A DNA stretch of 64,000 bases from Prorocentrum cordatum (GCA_963575745.1 CAUYUJ010018300.1:112501-176500); one strand, 5' to 3'; positions 20,490 to 34,784 are shown, counted from the first letter of the stretch. The notes: generated by a model from the letters alone, not told the origin. A program made the numbers and translations.

Positions 20490-21768
20490 CTGCCATGCCC
20501 CCCAGGGGCATCTCGATGTCGCTCTCGTCTAGGTGGCGTCGCCAGCAGCGCTGGCGAAGCCAGCGGCAGTTGAGACCGTCGTCGCAGGCGAGTCCCCGAT
20601 TCCGTGCCAAGAAATTACGGATCTGGTCGCCCTCCCACGTGCCCTCGCGGAGAACTCACGGCCCGCCCCTGCAGGTGTCGCAGCAGAAAGGCCCGAGCAT
20701 CCCTCTGCTCGTCGAGACAGCGCGCGACTCCCGAGGATAGGGCTAGGGGGATGAGCTGAACACCGGGGGCAGCGCTGAGAGGCGTGGGCGCGAAGAGGCC
20801 GGTCTTGTAGATGGCCATGCCTCCGCCGATGTAGCAAAGAAGGCCACCCTCTGCTTCCCCGAGGTGCGCGTCGCTGCCCGTCAATCCAGCGTGGAGTGCG
20901 CAGACCGCGCAGCCCGCTGAGGCCTGACCAGTAAGACGAGCTGGCTCAGCCACTTCCTGAAGAACCAGAAGCGCCGAGCGCAAGTGGAACTTGCTGTTTA
21001 GCGTCCCCGCCCAGGTCTGAGGGCATCCAGCGTCTGCGGCAGTTCGGTGATGGTGGCTCACGCGGACTAGGCAGGCGACGTTCCTGAGGGCGTCCTCGAA
21101 GCGACCGTGGAGGCGCACGCAGTCCCCCTAGGACACGCCCCCCAGGTTCCCCCGAAGAGCTCGCGGATACTGACTTCCTTGGAAGCGGACGCGGCGCCCG
21201 TAGCGCTGCCGGGCTTGCAGATTCCGAAGATAGCCTCGATCACGTCACCCGTTCCTTCCTGGTCTGGGCACGGGAACATGCACGTCTCGGGTTCCCTCAC
21301 TGTGAGCACCATTAGGATGAGTGTGACCCGCGCCTGCGCCAACGGAACGGGTTCGGCGCCTCTCCTGGCCCAACCGCTGAGCAAGGAGTAGGGCCCCGCC
21401 TGCCCTTGGAGGATGGCATCGAGACCGCCCATTCCTGGGCGCGCACAGCGCCTCCTGCATTGCACGGTGGAACGCTTCCATGCACAGGGGATATGCTCGG
21501 CCATGTCTGGGGGCGTGCATTTCCCCAGGGTAGGACGGCATCGCCACCTTAAACCGCGTCGCGGGCGGTTCTGCAGGTCCTCTGTTTGCACTGCCGCGTC
21601 ATCATCGCCCTCGTTCGGTCCGAGGCCGCAGGCCCACATCCGGGCGGCCCACAGAGCGTTCCAGACCAGATTGCCAGCATCAATGCCCAGGGTGACGTTG
21701 TATAGGAAGCCTTTGCGACTCCACATCCTGCGGTCGCATTGGCATGGGTCTGCTGGTTGGTTGGCCAT
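20490..21768 (-). pseudogene. Frame-broken hypothetical block next to the helicase
   Basis: Starts with an ATG at 21768, in the same frame as the helicase and separated from its TAA (21772-21774) by one codon, so read-through would make a fusion. Plausible segments are NVTLGIDAGNLVWNALWAAR and MWACGLGPNEGDDD (21600-21768), a second frame at 21430-21547 (PSYPGEMHAPRHGRAYPLCM), the first frame again (VTLILMVLTVREPETCMFPC), and a third frame at 20615-21118 (EGGLLCYIGGGMAIYKTGLF). At least three frame changes occur. I recognise no family. Confidence 0.4.
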
Positions 21769-21771
21769 GCC

Positions 21772-23880
21772 TTACTCGCGCGGGGGTAGTCCACTCACGA
21801 GGTTAAAGACAGGGGCGAGAGCAGGCGCCTCCAGATGGCCGCGGAGCGTGACGTTCAGCCGTCGGGCGAGCTCGCGCCCATCGTAGTCCTTGTCCTCTGG
21901 GGAGTCATCGTAGTACGCAAAACCCTTGGCCCGGCTTCCCCTGGCCCCATCCATGGCACGGTCGATGTCGGAACCAATGCTGGTCTGCTGCTCAGGCGGG
22001 CCCCAGCTCTGCACGCCTTCAATGCAGTTCCATCCTTTGCCGACGTCCATTCCTTGACGAGACCCGAAGTGCTTGTCATCCGCAAAGCGTACCCGGAGGT
22101 TTGCGGCCCTGCCGCACTGCGCCCACGCACTGAGCATGAACTCGCCGGCTGTGCTAAACATCCTAGCGTCGTCGATCAAGGCGACAATACGCTCGGCCCT
22201 GGCGACGGCGACGCTAGTGCGGTTGCGGTTGTCCATGAAGCCCACGTCGTACTGGTAGTTGGACCGGGTAGCGAGGCAGATCACGACGTCGGCCTCGCCG
22301 CCTCGGCTGGAGTCGACGGTGGAGAAAGACAGCTGACCGGCGCTGAGCAAGTCGGGAAACTCGTCCGCTAGGCCGTTAAACGTTAGCCCCAGGCCGATGT
22401 CGTCCGTGGAATGGTCGGGAAAGACGCACCTGGCGGGGTCTTGCCTTGGCCGTCGCCAAGGCGTTGCTGTCAGGCGTATTCTGGGGCCCAGGCTGGATGT
22501 GGCCGCAGCCAGAGAGCCTGTGAGGGAGCGGCTCCTTGTCTTTTCGGGGGTTCCACTGGGTGTTCCTTGCGCGGCTGTCCCCCGGGCGCCCCTGGTCGGC
22601 GCGGCCGTAGGTTTCCGCGTCAGGTCACGCAGGCCAGTTGCATGTCCGCACCTGGTCTGGGGCCACCCTCTGCGCAGCACGCTTCGCTGGGCCGCGCAGC
22701 CGCTGATAACATAAACTGCGATGTCCGAGACCCTCATGGCGGCGGTCAGTTTGCGAAGTACGTCGATACACATGGCCGCCTCCCGGACGTCGGCGCAGCC
22801 AATCTGCGTTGCCGTGGACACATCGCGTGACGGGCTGTCTACCACAAGGACGCGGTGGACGTCCCCAGGTGTCATGTTGTGGGCGCGCATGCCCTCGATC
22901 TCCCGCAGGAGTGCGTCGGCGTCTTCCCCGCGGTGAGCGGCGAGCCGCGGGGCCCGTTTCTCGTCGATGGGTTGGTGCTTTACCCGAGGTAGGCCGGGGG
23001 CGATGGCGCTTCTTCCAGGGGGGCCGTCAATGCCCATGCGACTGTTCCCCCGCAGTAGGCGGGGGAGGGAAAGACCAGCACGTCGGGATGCATCTTGAAA
23101 CACTGTGCAAGATAAACAACAGCCTCGCTGTCCCCCCCCAGGGACATTTGCACTCTCTCGAAGATGGAGATCCCCAGACCCGAAACGGCTGCATTCTTGG
23201 ACATCACCGTGGGAGGCAGCTGGTGCGGGTCGCCGATGAACACGACGTGGCTATCGCAGGCGACGACGTTTTATGGGGAGATTGCCGCGTGTGTCTCCAC
23301 AGGGTCAATCTCATCCACGATCCCCATGACGACGTTGGGCCCGGCGGTTTGTCGAGCTGACTTGCGGCCTCATGCGCGGACAGGATGAGGCAGGAGTCCC
23401 GAAGCAAAGCGCCCTGGTACTTGGCTAAAGTCCGATTGCGTCGGTGGGTCGCGCACGGCGGCTGCCCGCAGGCTCTGGCGCAGTGGCTAGAAGGTGCCAA
23501 GGCAACCGCCTCGGGGGTGGAGACCCTGTCGTCCTTTGCGAGTCGCACGGCGCGCGAGGGATAGTCAGTGAAAACATTGAGGCGTCCGTCTCTGCATGCA
23601 CGTTCGAGGGCGACTACCGCCCGGTCTGCTGCAGCGCTGGAACCAGCAAAGACGACGACGCACCCTGTCGGCGCACCCTGACCCCACGTGCCGCCAGAGC
23701 CGCAGACATCCCGGTTTTCCCCGCGCGGGGGGGGCGCTCGCAGACAGCCACCTGCGCATGACATGATCGCCTGCACGATTCATCGATACATCCTCTTAGA
23801 CGGCCCGATCTCCTACTCCAACTTTTCAATCTTCGCCACCCCTTCCTGTGTTTGCTGCTCGTCCTCCTCTCCACACCCTC
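21772..23880 (-). pseudogene. UPF1-like superfamily 1 helicase remnant
   Basis: Family: DNA2/NAM7/UPF1-type ATP-dependent helicases that unwind RNA or DNA. Visible motifs in order: Walker A ERPPRAGKTG (near 23710-23740), FAGSSAAADRAV (motif Ia-like), Walker B VDEIDPVE (23304-23315 encodes DEID), GDPHQLPPTV (motif III), AQCFKMHPDVLVFPS (motif IV), a DVLRKLTAAMRVSDIAVYVI segment, STVDSSRGGEADVVI (motif V) and NRNRTSVAVARAERIVALID (motif VI, about 22200-22240). The reading frame changes at about 23690, 23345 and 23020, the last near runs of G and C. TAA at 23271-23273 interrupts the frame between Walker B and motif III. The N-terminal region expected in UPF1 proteins is absent; a TCC microsatellite lies immediately upstream. 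Family assignment is confident; an intact product is unlikely as sequenced. Confidence 0.8.
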
Positions 23881-24066
23881 TCATCCACCTGCTCCTCCAC
23901 CTCCTCCTCCTCCTCCGCCTCCTGCTCCTCCTCGTCAAAGCCCCCATCCCCCCCAACCCCCAGACCCTCCTCCGCGACAACCTCGTCTTCCTCCTCCTCC
24001 CCCTCCTCCTCCTCCTCCTCCTCCTCCTCCTCCTCCTCCTCCTCCTCCTCCTCCTCCTCCTCCTCC
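23880..24066. repeat. (TCC)n microsatellite
   Basis: TCC/CTC units with a CCCCAACCC interruption, directly upstream of the first giant CAT array. Confidence 0.95.
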
Positions 24067-24069
24067 CCC

Positions 24070-24815
24070 ACATGATCATCATCAGCGTCCTCGACATGAT
24101 GATGGTGATGATGATAATGATGCTGATGATGGTGATGATGATGATGATCATCATCATCATCAGCAGCAGCAGCATCATCATAATCGTCGTCATCTGTCGT
24201 CATCAGCATCATACTATTCATCACCATCATCAGCATCAACAGCAACATCATCATCAGCATCTTCTTCATTATCAGCATCATTAGCAGCAGGAGCGTCATC
24301 GTCCGCAGCAGCTGCACCCTCAACATCATAATCATAATCAGCATCATCATCATCGACAGCAGCAGCATCGTCGTTGTCATCATGATAGACACCAACACCA
24401 GCACCATCACCATCACCATCACCATCACCACCATCACCATCACCATCGTCATTATCAGTATCATCGTCATCAGCGGCATCAGCAGCAGCAGCATCGGCAT
24501 CGACAGCAGCAGTAACATCATTACCATGATAAGCATAAGTATCATCATCCTGATCATCATCAGCATCAGCATCATCATAATCAGCATCCGCATCTTCATA
24601 TTCATCATCCCTCTTCCGCCTCCTACAACTCAAAGCCCGACCATCGTCCGTAAGATCCTCGCTGTCCCAATCCTCATCCTCCTCATCCGCCTCCTCCTAC
24701 TCCACCTCGGCATCATCAGCATCATCAGCATCATCACCATCATCACAAGCATCTGCAGCATCAACATCGCCACTACCTTCACCAGCATCATCATCATCAT
24801 CATCATCATCATCAT

Positions 24816-24847
<32 letters not shown>

Positions 24848-25620
24848 GCATCCTGATCATCATCATCATCATCCTCATCATCATCAGCATCAGCATCAGC
24901 ATCATCATCAGCATCATCCTTTTCATCAGCATCATCATCAGCAGCAGCATCATCAGCATTATCATCCTTATCATTATCACCATCATCATCATCACCAGTG
25001 TCATCACCCGCATCATCATCAGCATCATCATTATCATCGTCATCAGCATCATCATCATAATCATCATCAACATCATCATCATCATCAGAATCAGCATCAT
25101 CATCAGCATCATCAACATTCGAATTTTCGTTATCCTCCTCACCATCCTTCTCATCCTCATCGTCGTCACCACCACCATCCTCAGTACCATCATCACCACC
25201 ACCGGGGCAACCATCAAGATCATCCTCATCATCCTCATCATTATCACCAGCAACAGCATCATCATCATCATCATCATCATCATCCTCATCATCATCACCA
25301 GCAACAGCACCATCACCACCATCACCACCATCACCATCATCACCACCACCATCACCATCATCATCATCACCATCATGATCATCATCATCCTCATCATCAT
25401 CATCATCACCAGCAACAGCATCAGCAGCATCCTCAACGACATCATCAGCAGCATCATCGTGATCTCCATCATCATCAACACCACCACCATCATCATCAGC
25501 ATCATAATCAACACCACCATCATCAACACCTCCGCCTCGCCTTCCTCCCTCCTGCTCTCCTCGTGCCCGCATCATCATCACACACATCAGAATCATCATC
25601 ATCATCATCATCATCATCAG

Positions 25621-25676
<56 letters not shown>

Positions 25677-25680
25677 GCAG

Positions 25681-25740
<60 letters not shown>

Positions 25741-25785
25741 AGTCATCGTACTCGTCATCAACATCAACATCACAGTCACCATCAC

Positions 25786-25820
<35 letters not shown>

Positions 25821-25833
25821 CCAACGTCATCAA

Positions 25834-25869
<36 letters not shown>

Positions 25870-25891
25870 AATCATCGTCATAATCACCACG

Positions 25892-25925
<34 letters not shown>

Positions 25926-26128
25926 GAATCAGCAGCAGCAGCAGCATCCTCATAATCATTCCTCCTCCTCCTTCTCCTTCTCCTCCTCCTCCATCTCCTC
26001 CTCGTCCTCCTCTTCCTCCTCAACATTTGCGCCAGCCTTGTCACCACAAACACCACCACCACCATCATCATCATCATCATTATCATTAGAATCAGCATCA
26101 TCAGCAGCATCAGCTGCATCACCATCAC

Positions 26129-26188
<60 letters not shown>

Positions 26189-26417
26189 AAACATCATCAT
26201 CAGCAGCAGCATATAGGCATCTGCATCAGCATCATCTTAACTACTACCGTCACCCCCACCACCAGCATCTCCATCACCATTGTCATCAGCATCAGCATCA
26301 GCATCATCATCATAAGCAGCATCATCATCACCATCACCATCACCACCACCATCACCGCCATCATCCTAATCATAATCATCACCACTATCATCCTCATCAT
26401 CATCATCATCCTCATCC

Positions 26418-26468
<51 letters not shown>
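24070..26468. repeat. Giant (CAT)n microsatellite, array 1
   Basis: About 2.4 kb dominated by CAT/CAG/CAC trinucleotides on the plus strand, interrupted by short TCC-rich islands at 24610-24710, 25130-25180, 25525-25565 and 25965-26030. Long poly-Ile, poly-His, poly-Asp and poly-Met frames across both strands are artefacts. Confidence 0.97.
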
Positions 26469-26640
26469 CTCCTCCTCCTCCTCCTCCTCCTCCTCCTCCT
26501 CCTCCTCCTCCTCCCCGTCTTCCCCGTCCTCCTCCTCCTCCTCCTCTTCCTCCTTCTCCTCCTCCTACTCCCTGCTCCTCCTCCACCTCCCCCTCCTCGT
26601 CCTCCTCCCCCTCCTCCTCCCCCTCGTATTCCTCGACCTC
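26467..26640. repeat. (TCC)n microsatellite
   Basis: TCC/CTC units closing CAT array 1. Confidence 0.95.
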
Positions 26641-28680
26641 TTCGCCAGCGGCCCTGTCCCACCACTCTCTCGCCTCGACGGCCGCCGCCCACCTTCCTCC
26701 TCTCGCAACGTCCCGCGGCGGCGGAACACCTCTCACCGGCTGCGCGGGCGGCGGCTGCTGATGCTGCTGCTGGCCGCCCACGTCGGCCGCGCCCCCGCCG
26801 CCGGCCAGCAGCCCTCGGCGCCGAAGGTGCGCACGGGCGTCCCGACGCACAGGAAACCACAGCAACGCCTCACAGAAGCATCTCGCTGTCCCGTGTTTCC
26901 GGGGGCCTGCCTCGGGCCGCGGGGCCGTCCAACAACGGCTCGGCTCGGGATGAAGAAGCGGGGCCTGGGGAACGGGTCGGGAATTTCACGGGAGGGCGCT
27001 TCGACACGAAAGAAAAGCATCGGATATAGATGAGGACGATGACGGCGACGATGACGGCGTCGTTTCGGTGGATCGCGGGTGTCTCTGGAGGCACCCGTCG
27101 CCACAGCCAGCGACACAGTGCCTGGGTCTCCGCAGTTCGGCCTGCGCAGTGCACAGCGCGCTCAGATTGTGCTCTCAGGTCTTAGGACGCAGGTGCAACT
27201 GCGCACGGCAAAAGAAATCTCCTGCTAGCTGGGAGCTTGAACAAGCCTGGCTGCCCAGTCTGGCACATGATGGGGGAATTTCCAGAAGTGGCATCACTGG
27301 AAATGTAGATTCGATGACATGCTCACGAGCGGCAGCAAACGAGCGAGATTAGACAAAGGTGCGTGCGGCACTGAGAACAGGGATCGCTCAAGGACAAGTG
27401 CGCAGAGGACCATGTTACACGCACCCTGGAGCGTTTGTTGAAGAATGATATGATATCAGAGGCTGATCGTGGCGTGGTGCATAGCCAGCACAGTTCGACG
27501 ATAAGCTGAAAAAAAATGTGATTTGCCTTAGACGGAAAGCCTCATCTCATCACGCCTTGGCTTCCTGGCATCATATATTGATCCATTGCTCTGTTCCCTC
27601 TCTTCTCCTCTTCTGTGGCCATTTGGGCTTCGCTACTAAGAAAAGAGTGCTTAATTTTCGAAACTCGACAGCTGTAGCCAGCACAAACTGCGGCATCGAA
27701 GATTCGCAATGTCGCGAAACACAAAATTGGTCGCGAACAATTGTTTCATGTTCAACGTCATCACGATACGGAAAACGCACGTCCGAATTGAAACGCCGCG
27801 CCGACACCATGCAGGGGCGCGTCCAGTTGCATCTCTCGTGATTCGTGGGCCCGTGTGGGCTGCTTGTCCCGTTTCATCCGCCTTCCTTCGGCATCTCGAG
27901 CTCCCCCGCAAGCCTTGGACAAACCACGCTCGCGGGGAACATGCCTTGCACAACTTCGGGTTGCTTCTCCGCCGACCCGCCGATGGGGTACTCTTTCCTT
28001 GTCTCATCGCTCTGCATAGGTACGTTGTTTTGTTTCCGCTGTTGAAGATATTATACGTCCTCGTCGAGGTGCGCGCTCTCCCACGCTCTGGCGTCCTCTG
28101 TGGTTTCTTCTCCTGTTGCGCCATGGTGGACGACGCGTGTCTGGACCTCTGGCCTGCATACCAAGCCGGTCTCCTGTTCGAACTCTGGCCACTGCGCTCG
28201 CTCTGAATAGACTTGGCGACACACTCAGCTTTCTGTGCTCCAACTAATCGCGCTCCTGCCTTCCCACGATCCTTTAGACCTTCCCGCTCGATCTTTCACA
28301 CTCGGTTCAGCGGAGGGCGCCGGTGCAGGCAATGCACGAAAGATTGACCGCGCACGTGGAGCGCGCGCGTTGACTTCTGTGCTTCGGTCGACACGGAGTA
28401 CTAGACTGCGTCAACGCGCCTAAGCAGTCACCTTCCGCTCACGCGCCGAAGACATGTTGACACGGGTACCCGCGTTCAGCATGGTTGCACCACGGGCAAT
28501 TCAGACACGCGCGCATACCGAATACGTGCCGCCTCGTAGCGTCCACTTCGACGCGAAGACCATCCACGCTGGCCACAGCGGGCAGCGTGCGCGCGAGTGT
28601 GCGCGCGGATGGTGGCGCGAACTAGCGGGTGGCACGGCGAGGGAAGCCTTCTGAGAAGGCGCTGCGTTTCTTCGAGTGGG
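26641..28680. other. Unassigned unique sequence
   Basis: A 2-kb island of non-repetitive sequence between microsatellites. Several short frames on both strands are open (for example plus 27709-28206 and minus 27651-28124), but neither shows a domain or is clearly preferred. 27030-27060 has a short GAC/GACGGCGACGATG run. No supported gene. Confidence 0.5.
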
Positions 28681-28872
28681 GGGCCTCCTTAGGAAGCCCT
28701 GGAGGCTCCCAGGGAAGCTTCGAAAGAGTTCGGACGAGAGCGGGGGGCCTCCTTGGAAAGCCCTGGAGGCTCCTAGGGAAGCTTCGACAGAGTTCGGACG
28801 AGAGAGGGGGGCCTCCTTGGGAAGCCCTGGATGCTCCTAAGGAGGCTCCGAAGGAGTTCGGACGGCTTCTGA
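28681..28872 (+). repeat. 64-bp tandem repeat, three copies
   Basis: GGGCCTCCTT-GGAAGCCCTGGAGGCTCC-GGGAAGCTTCGA-AGAGTTCGGACGAGAG starts at 28681, 28745 and 28809, an exact 64-bp period, with the third copy most diverged. It is GC-rich, with no coding evidence. Confidence 0.85.
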
Positions 28873-28962
28873 GTTCCGAGAAGCCCCGGTGCGTGCCGCC
28901 AGAAGGGGCCCAGCGGCGGCGTGCCAGCGGAACTTCGGCACGCGTGCCATCAGAAAAGGGCT

Positions 28963-29961
28963 CCTCCTCCTCCTCCTCCTCCTCCTCCTCCTCCTCCTCC
29001 TTCGAATGATCATCATCCCATGTATTCGTCCCCAACTGTCCAACGTTCTTCCAAACTATCAGTTGGTGATGGTTCCACATGTTGCGTCGGCAGCGCGAAG
29101 CGTCCTCTCTCCGCGTGCCCGCATCACCAGCGCATTCATCAGCAGCAGCATCAGCATCTGCATCAGCATGCTCATCAGCATCAGCTTCAGCATCAGCATC
29201 TTCATCAGCATCATCATCATCATCATCATCACCATCATCATCAGCATCACCATCATCATCAGCATCACCATCATCATCACCACCACCACCAACATCATCA
29301 TGAGAAGCAGCATCTGCATCATCATCGTCATCGTTATCAGCATCGTCATCATCATCATCATCACCATCATCAACATCCACATCGTCATCATCATCAGCAT
29401 CATCAGCATCAGCATCGTCATCGTCATCATAAACATCAGCATCATCATCAGCACCATCATCATCGTTATCATCATCATGTACATCAACATCAACATAAAC
29501 ATCAGCATCAAAATAATCACCATCGTACGCAATATCCTCATCATCATCACCATCTTCACCATCGTCATCCCCTTCCTCCTCCTCGTCATCATCATCAGTC
29601 ACCATCATCACAATCAACAACATCAGTATCATCATCGTCATCAGCACCACAATCACCATTATCACCATCGTCGTCGTCATCGTCATCGTCGTCGTCATAG
29701 TCGCCGTCGTGGCCGTGGTCGTCGTCGTCTTCGTCGTCATCGTCATCATCATTATCAGCATCAATCTCAGCATCAGCATCACCATCATCAGCATCATCAG
29801 AATCAGCAGCATCATCATTGTGAGCATCATCACCATCGTCATCATCATCAGCAGCATCATCATCGTGGTCGTCACCATCGACATCCTCATCAGCATCATC
29901 ATCGTCACAATCAGCATCAATGTCCTCATCATCATCGTCATCATCATCGTCATCGTCATCG

Positions 29962-29999
<38 letters not shown>

Positions 30000-30026
30000 T
30001 TCTTCTTCTTCTTCTTCTTCTTCTTC

Positions 30027-30105
<79 letters not shown>

Positions 30106-30450
30106 GCATCATCAGCAGCATCATCGTCATCATCATCACCACCATCAGCAGCAGCAACACCATCATCATGATCGCCATCACAACAATCGCATGCATGCAG
30201 CATCATCATTATCGTCATCGTCATCATCAGCATAAGCATCATCAGCAGCATCATGATCATCATCATCATCATCATGATCATCATCATCAACATCATCATC
30301 ATCATCATCATCCTCAGTATCATCAACATCATCAGCATAATCATCATCATAATCATAATCGTCATCATCAGCATCATCAGCAGTAGTATCCTCGTCCTCA
30401 TCCGCATCTTCATCCGCATCCTCATCCTCACTATCAGTGTTACCATCAGC
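28963..30450. repeat. (TCC)n followed by giant (CAT)n, array 2
   Basis: TCC units at 28963-29002 give way to CAT/CAG/CAC units from about 29004, with GTC-rich (29650-29740) and TTC-rich (30000-30028) islands. The same TCC-then-CAT order as array 1. Confidence 0.97.
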
Positions 30451-31000
30451 AATACGTTGACAGAGCCCTCGCACGTGTCGTAGCCCCAGAGAGAGCTCCA
30501 CCCAATGGTTGCGACCACATGCCTTCTCCAGACCATTTCGGCGCACCCCTCACGCGTTTCGTGGCCCAATCTGGAGTTCCACCTTGGGCCCCTTTGACTA
30601 CGCTCGCAAACCTGCTCCAAATCATTTCGGCGTACCCTTCACACGTTCCGCATATCCACCCACGACGCTTCAAGAGACAAGAGCAGCCAAAATGCACGAC
30701 CGCAAAGCTCCGCGTGCGCCCCCCCTCCCTCGCACCTGCGCGGACTTCGGAGGAAGCCTGCTCGGGGGTAGGCGGCACAGACGGTAGCCTTTAGAAGGGG
30801 CATCATTCAGACGGCGCTCGGTCAGTGCCCAACCGGAAAGCCTGGGATGCCGACTCGTGCAGGCTGGGCATGCCTGGCGGGCGGCCGCTGGCCATCGCAT
30901 CAACACCATACAGCGACAACAACGCAGCCAAGGTAAGGACAAGGTGAAAATTGTGTCACCTGCCTCACCATCACAACCACCAACCTCACCACCACCACAA
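30451..31000. repeat. Unique island with a 90-bp direct duplication
   Basis: CTCCAGACCATTTCGGCGCA (30525) and CTCCAAATCATTTCGGCGTA (30615) begin two related ~90-bp segments. The rest (30700-31000) is unassigned; no gene is supported. Confidence 0.6.
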
Positions 31001-31004
31001 CCAC

Positions 31005-31535
31005 CACCATGATGCTCATTATCCTCCCTCTCTTCATCAACATCCTTCTCAGTGTCCTCCTCTTCCTCATCCTGCTCCTGATAATCATCAGCATCATCAT
31101 CATCATCCTCATCCTCATCCTCATCCTCATCGTCATCGTCATCGTCATCATCATCCTCCTCATCCTCATCCTCATCATTATCACCACCATCTTCATCATC
31201 CTCATCATCTCCATCATCCTCATCATCAGCATCCTGATAAAGCAGCATCATCATTAGCATTATCATCCCCATCATCGTTATCATCATCCTCAACATCATC
31301 ATCATCATCATCATCATAATCATCATCATCATCATCATCATCATCAGCAGCATCATCGTCATCATCATCATCAGCATCATCATCATCACTAAGATCAGCA
31401 TCATCATCAGCATCACCCTTATCCTCCTCCTCCTCCTTCTCCTCCTCCTCCCCATCCACGTCGTCGTCATTATCAGCAGCAGCAACAGTAACGGCGACAT
31501 CGTTACCATCATCCACGACCACCACCATCAGTATC

Positions 31536-31584
<49 letters not shown>

Positions 31585-31669
31585 GCATCATCATCATCAT
31601 CATCATCACAATCAGCAACATCATCATCAGCAGCATCATCATCACAATCACCATTAGCATAATCATCAG

Positions 31670-31701
<32 letters not shown>

Positions 31702-32138
31702 GCATCAGCATCATCATCATCAGCATAATCATCATCATTAGCACCATCATCATCATCAGCGGCAGCATCAGCATCATCGTCATCGTCATCGACATCCTCA
31801 GCATCAGCATCATCGTCGTCAGCTTCTTCCTTCTCGTCACCATCGTCATCATCACCAGCATCATTATCGTCAGCATCGTCATCATCATCATCAGCATGAA
31901 ATTGGCATCGTCATCGTCATCGCTGTCATCGTTATCATCGTCATCATCGTCGTCACCATCGTCATCTCCATCATTGGCAACAGCAACAGCAACAGCGGCA
32001 GCGTCACCACCACAAAAAACAATGCAGTCATCATCATTGTCATCGTCATCCTTGTCATGATCGTGATCATCATCACCATCAGCATCAGCATCAGCAGCAT
32101 CATCATGAGCATCATCATCACCACAACAACCAGCATCG

Positions 32139-32169
<31 letters not shown>

Positions 32170-32345
32170 CATCATCAGCAGCACCATCAGCGTCATCATC
32201 ATCATCAGCAGACCACCATCATCAGCAGCATCATTATCAGCATCATCATGATCGTCACCACCAGCATCTTCATCAGCATCGTCATCAGCATCAGCATCAT
32301 CAGCATCAGCATCAGCAGCAGCAGCAGCATCATCATCAACAGCAT
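31005..32345. repeat. Giant (CAT)n microsatellite, array 3
   Basis: CAT/CAG/CAC trinucleotides with TCC islands at 31030-31080 and 31415-31455. Confidence 0.97.
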
Positions 32346-32505
32346 CATGACCCGGCTCCTCCTCCTCCTCATCCTCCTCTAGTTCCTCTAGTTCCTAAAA
32401 AGCGTGGTCTAGTTCCTCTTCCTCTAGTTCCTCTAGCTCCTCTTCCTCTAGTTCCTCTAGCTCCTCATCCTCCTCTAGTTCCTCTAGTTCCTAAAAAGCG
32501 TGGTC
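32346..32505. repeat. CTAGTTCCT short tandem array
   Basis: CTAGTTCCT/CTAGCTCCT nonamer-like units, with two copies of a TTCCTAAAAAGCGTGGTC boundary (about 32392 and 32487) bracketing the array. Confidence 0.85.
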
Positions 32506-32682
32506 GGCTCGGCTACCCACACCCACCTACTCAAAGCAGGATCCTCCGCGAGGTCGAGGGCCCTTGCCTCACACCTCGGGGCCCGACAGAGGTTTTTAAA
32601 AAACGGCCCCCCGAAACACCTTAGTCCTCGGAGGCGACCGCCAAAAAACCAGGCTCGGCCCCCACAGACCTCGGACCAGGGA

Positions 32683-32823
32683 CCTCCTCTGCTCCTCCTC
32701 TGCTCCTCCTCTGCTCCTCCTCTGCTCCTCTGCTCCTCCTCTGCTCCTCCTCCTCCTCCTCCTCCTCCGCTACTACCTCCTTCTCCTCCTCCTCCTCCCT
32801 CCTCCTCCTCCTCCTCCTCCTCC
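32683..32823. repeat. (TCC)n / TCCTCTGC microsatellite
   Basis: TGCTCCTCC repeats passing to pure TCC, immediately upstream of CAT array 4. 32506-32682 between the arrays is unassigned. Confidence 0.95.
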
Positions 32824-33745
<922 letters not shown>

Positions 33746-34360
33746 GTCCTCCTCTCCTACCACTTCTACTCCTCCGCCTCGTTCTCATACTACGCTTGCC
33801 CATCCATTCCCCGTACATCCCCCTTGGCCCGGCTGCTGGCGGCGAAGCGGGAGGGCGCACGGCGGGCCTGGTGGCAGGGGCATGCGCTGCACCCCGCCCG
33901 CTGGGCCCCTGCCTCCAAGGGTGGCGGGGGGAGGCAGGGCAAGAGAACAGAGGGACGCCAACTCGACACCAGCATCGATCCTGACCAGGCCAGGCCCTGG
34001 CCCAGGCTCGGCGAGTGCGCCTGTCTGGCCACGCGGGGAGGGGCAGGAGCAGCGGGAGCAGAAGGGTGAGGAACGGAGGAGCAGGAGGAGCAGGAGGGCG
34101 AGGAACGGAGCAGGAGGAGGAGGAAGGGGAACGAAGGAGTGAGAGGCGAGTGGAGAAAAGGAGACAGAAGCCAGGAGCCAAGGAGGAGAGAGCCGCAGCA
34201 GGGCCAGGGAGCTGTCAGAGAGAGGGGCACGGCAGATACCCTGGCCTTGGGGCGCACCCTGCGGCGGCCCCTCCGGCCGGCCAACCAGCGGGCCAGCGCC
34301 AGGGCCTGCGGCCGGGGGGAGCGGCAAAATCTCCGTTTGTGAGAGGTGTGCGGCAGAATC
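33746..34360. other. Unassigned GC-rich sequence with a GGAGCA/GGAGGA tract
   Basis: 34060-34200 is purine-rich with GGAGGAGCAGGAGG units. Open frames on both strands are composition-driven; no domain is seen. Confidence 0.5.
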
Positions 34361-34364
34361 GCCG

Positions 34365-34652
34365 GTGCGAAAGCTCGGGCGAGTACCGACGCGACAGGCC
34401 GAACCGAACCCAAGAGCCGACTTAGTGGGTTCTGACTCCTCTGGAAACATATGGAAAACCAGTGTCCCTTGGGAAATCCAGACCCACGGGGGAGGCGGGT
34501 TGATCGGGTCCAGTCCACCGGGTGACTGTGGATCGGAGACGCGATGGGCAAGCGCCACCGAGAACGCGGGCGTCCCCGACCCGTCAGCGAATAGGATGGT
34601 GTGGAGGGTCAACTTCGCCACTGCCCCCAATGTCCCAGGCTGCTACACGTGA
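34365..34652 (+). CDS. Hypothetical ORF
   Basis: A 95-codon plus-strand frame, notable for balanced composition: GSDSSGNIWKTSVPWEIQTH, ETRWASATENAGVPDPSANR, MVWRVNFATAPNVPGCYT. The first codon may be non-ATG. No known domain, no upstream signal, and it is on the opposite strand to the supported genes. It could be a chance open frame or a gene fragment. Confidence 0.25.
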   Translation: MRKLGRVPTRQAEPNPRADLVGSDSSGNIWKTSVPWEIQTHGGGGLIGSSPPGDCGSETRWASATENAGVPDPSANRMVWRVNFATAPNVPGCYT

Positions 34653-34784
34653 TGCGTATTCAAGCGAAGCGACCCTGACATCATTGATGTTCATTAAAGA
34701 TTCAAACTGGTTCTCCCGTTCTCGCTGTTTCGGGCTCCCAACAGCCGAACGCGGCTCCAGAGGCATCTAAGGTAGCCATATACG

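Noticed and set aside
24382-26190. 602-codon plus-strand open frame, and similar long frames at 28.6-30.6 and 32.9-33.8 kb
   Set aside because: Products are poly-Ile, poly-His, poly-Asp, poly-Met or poly-Ser from CAT, TCC and GTC microsatellites.
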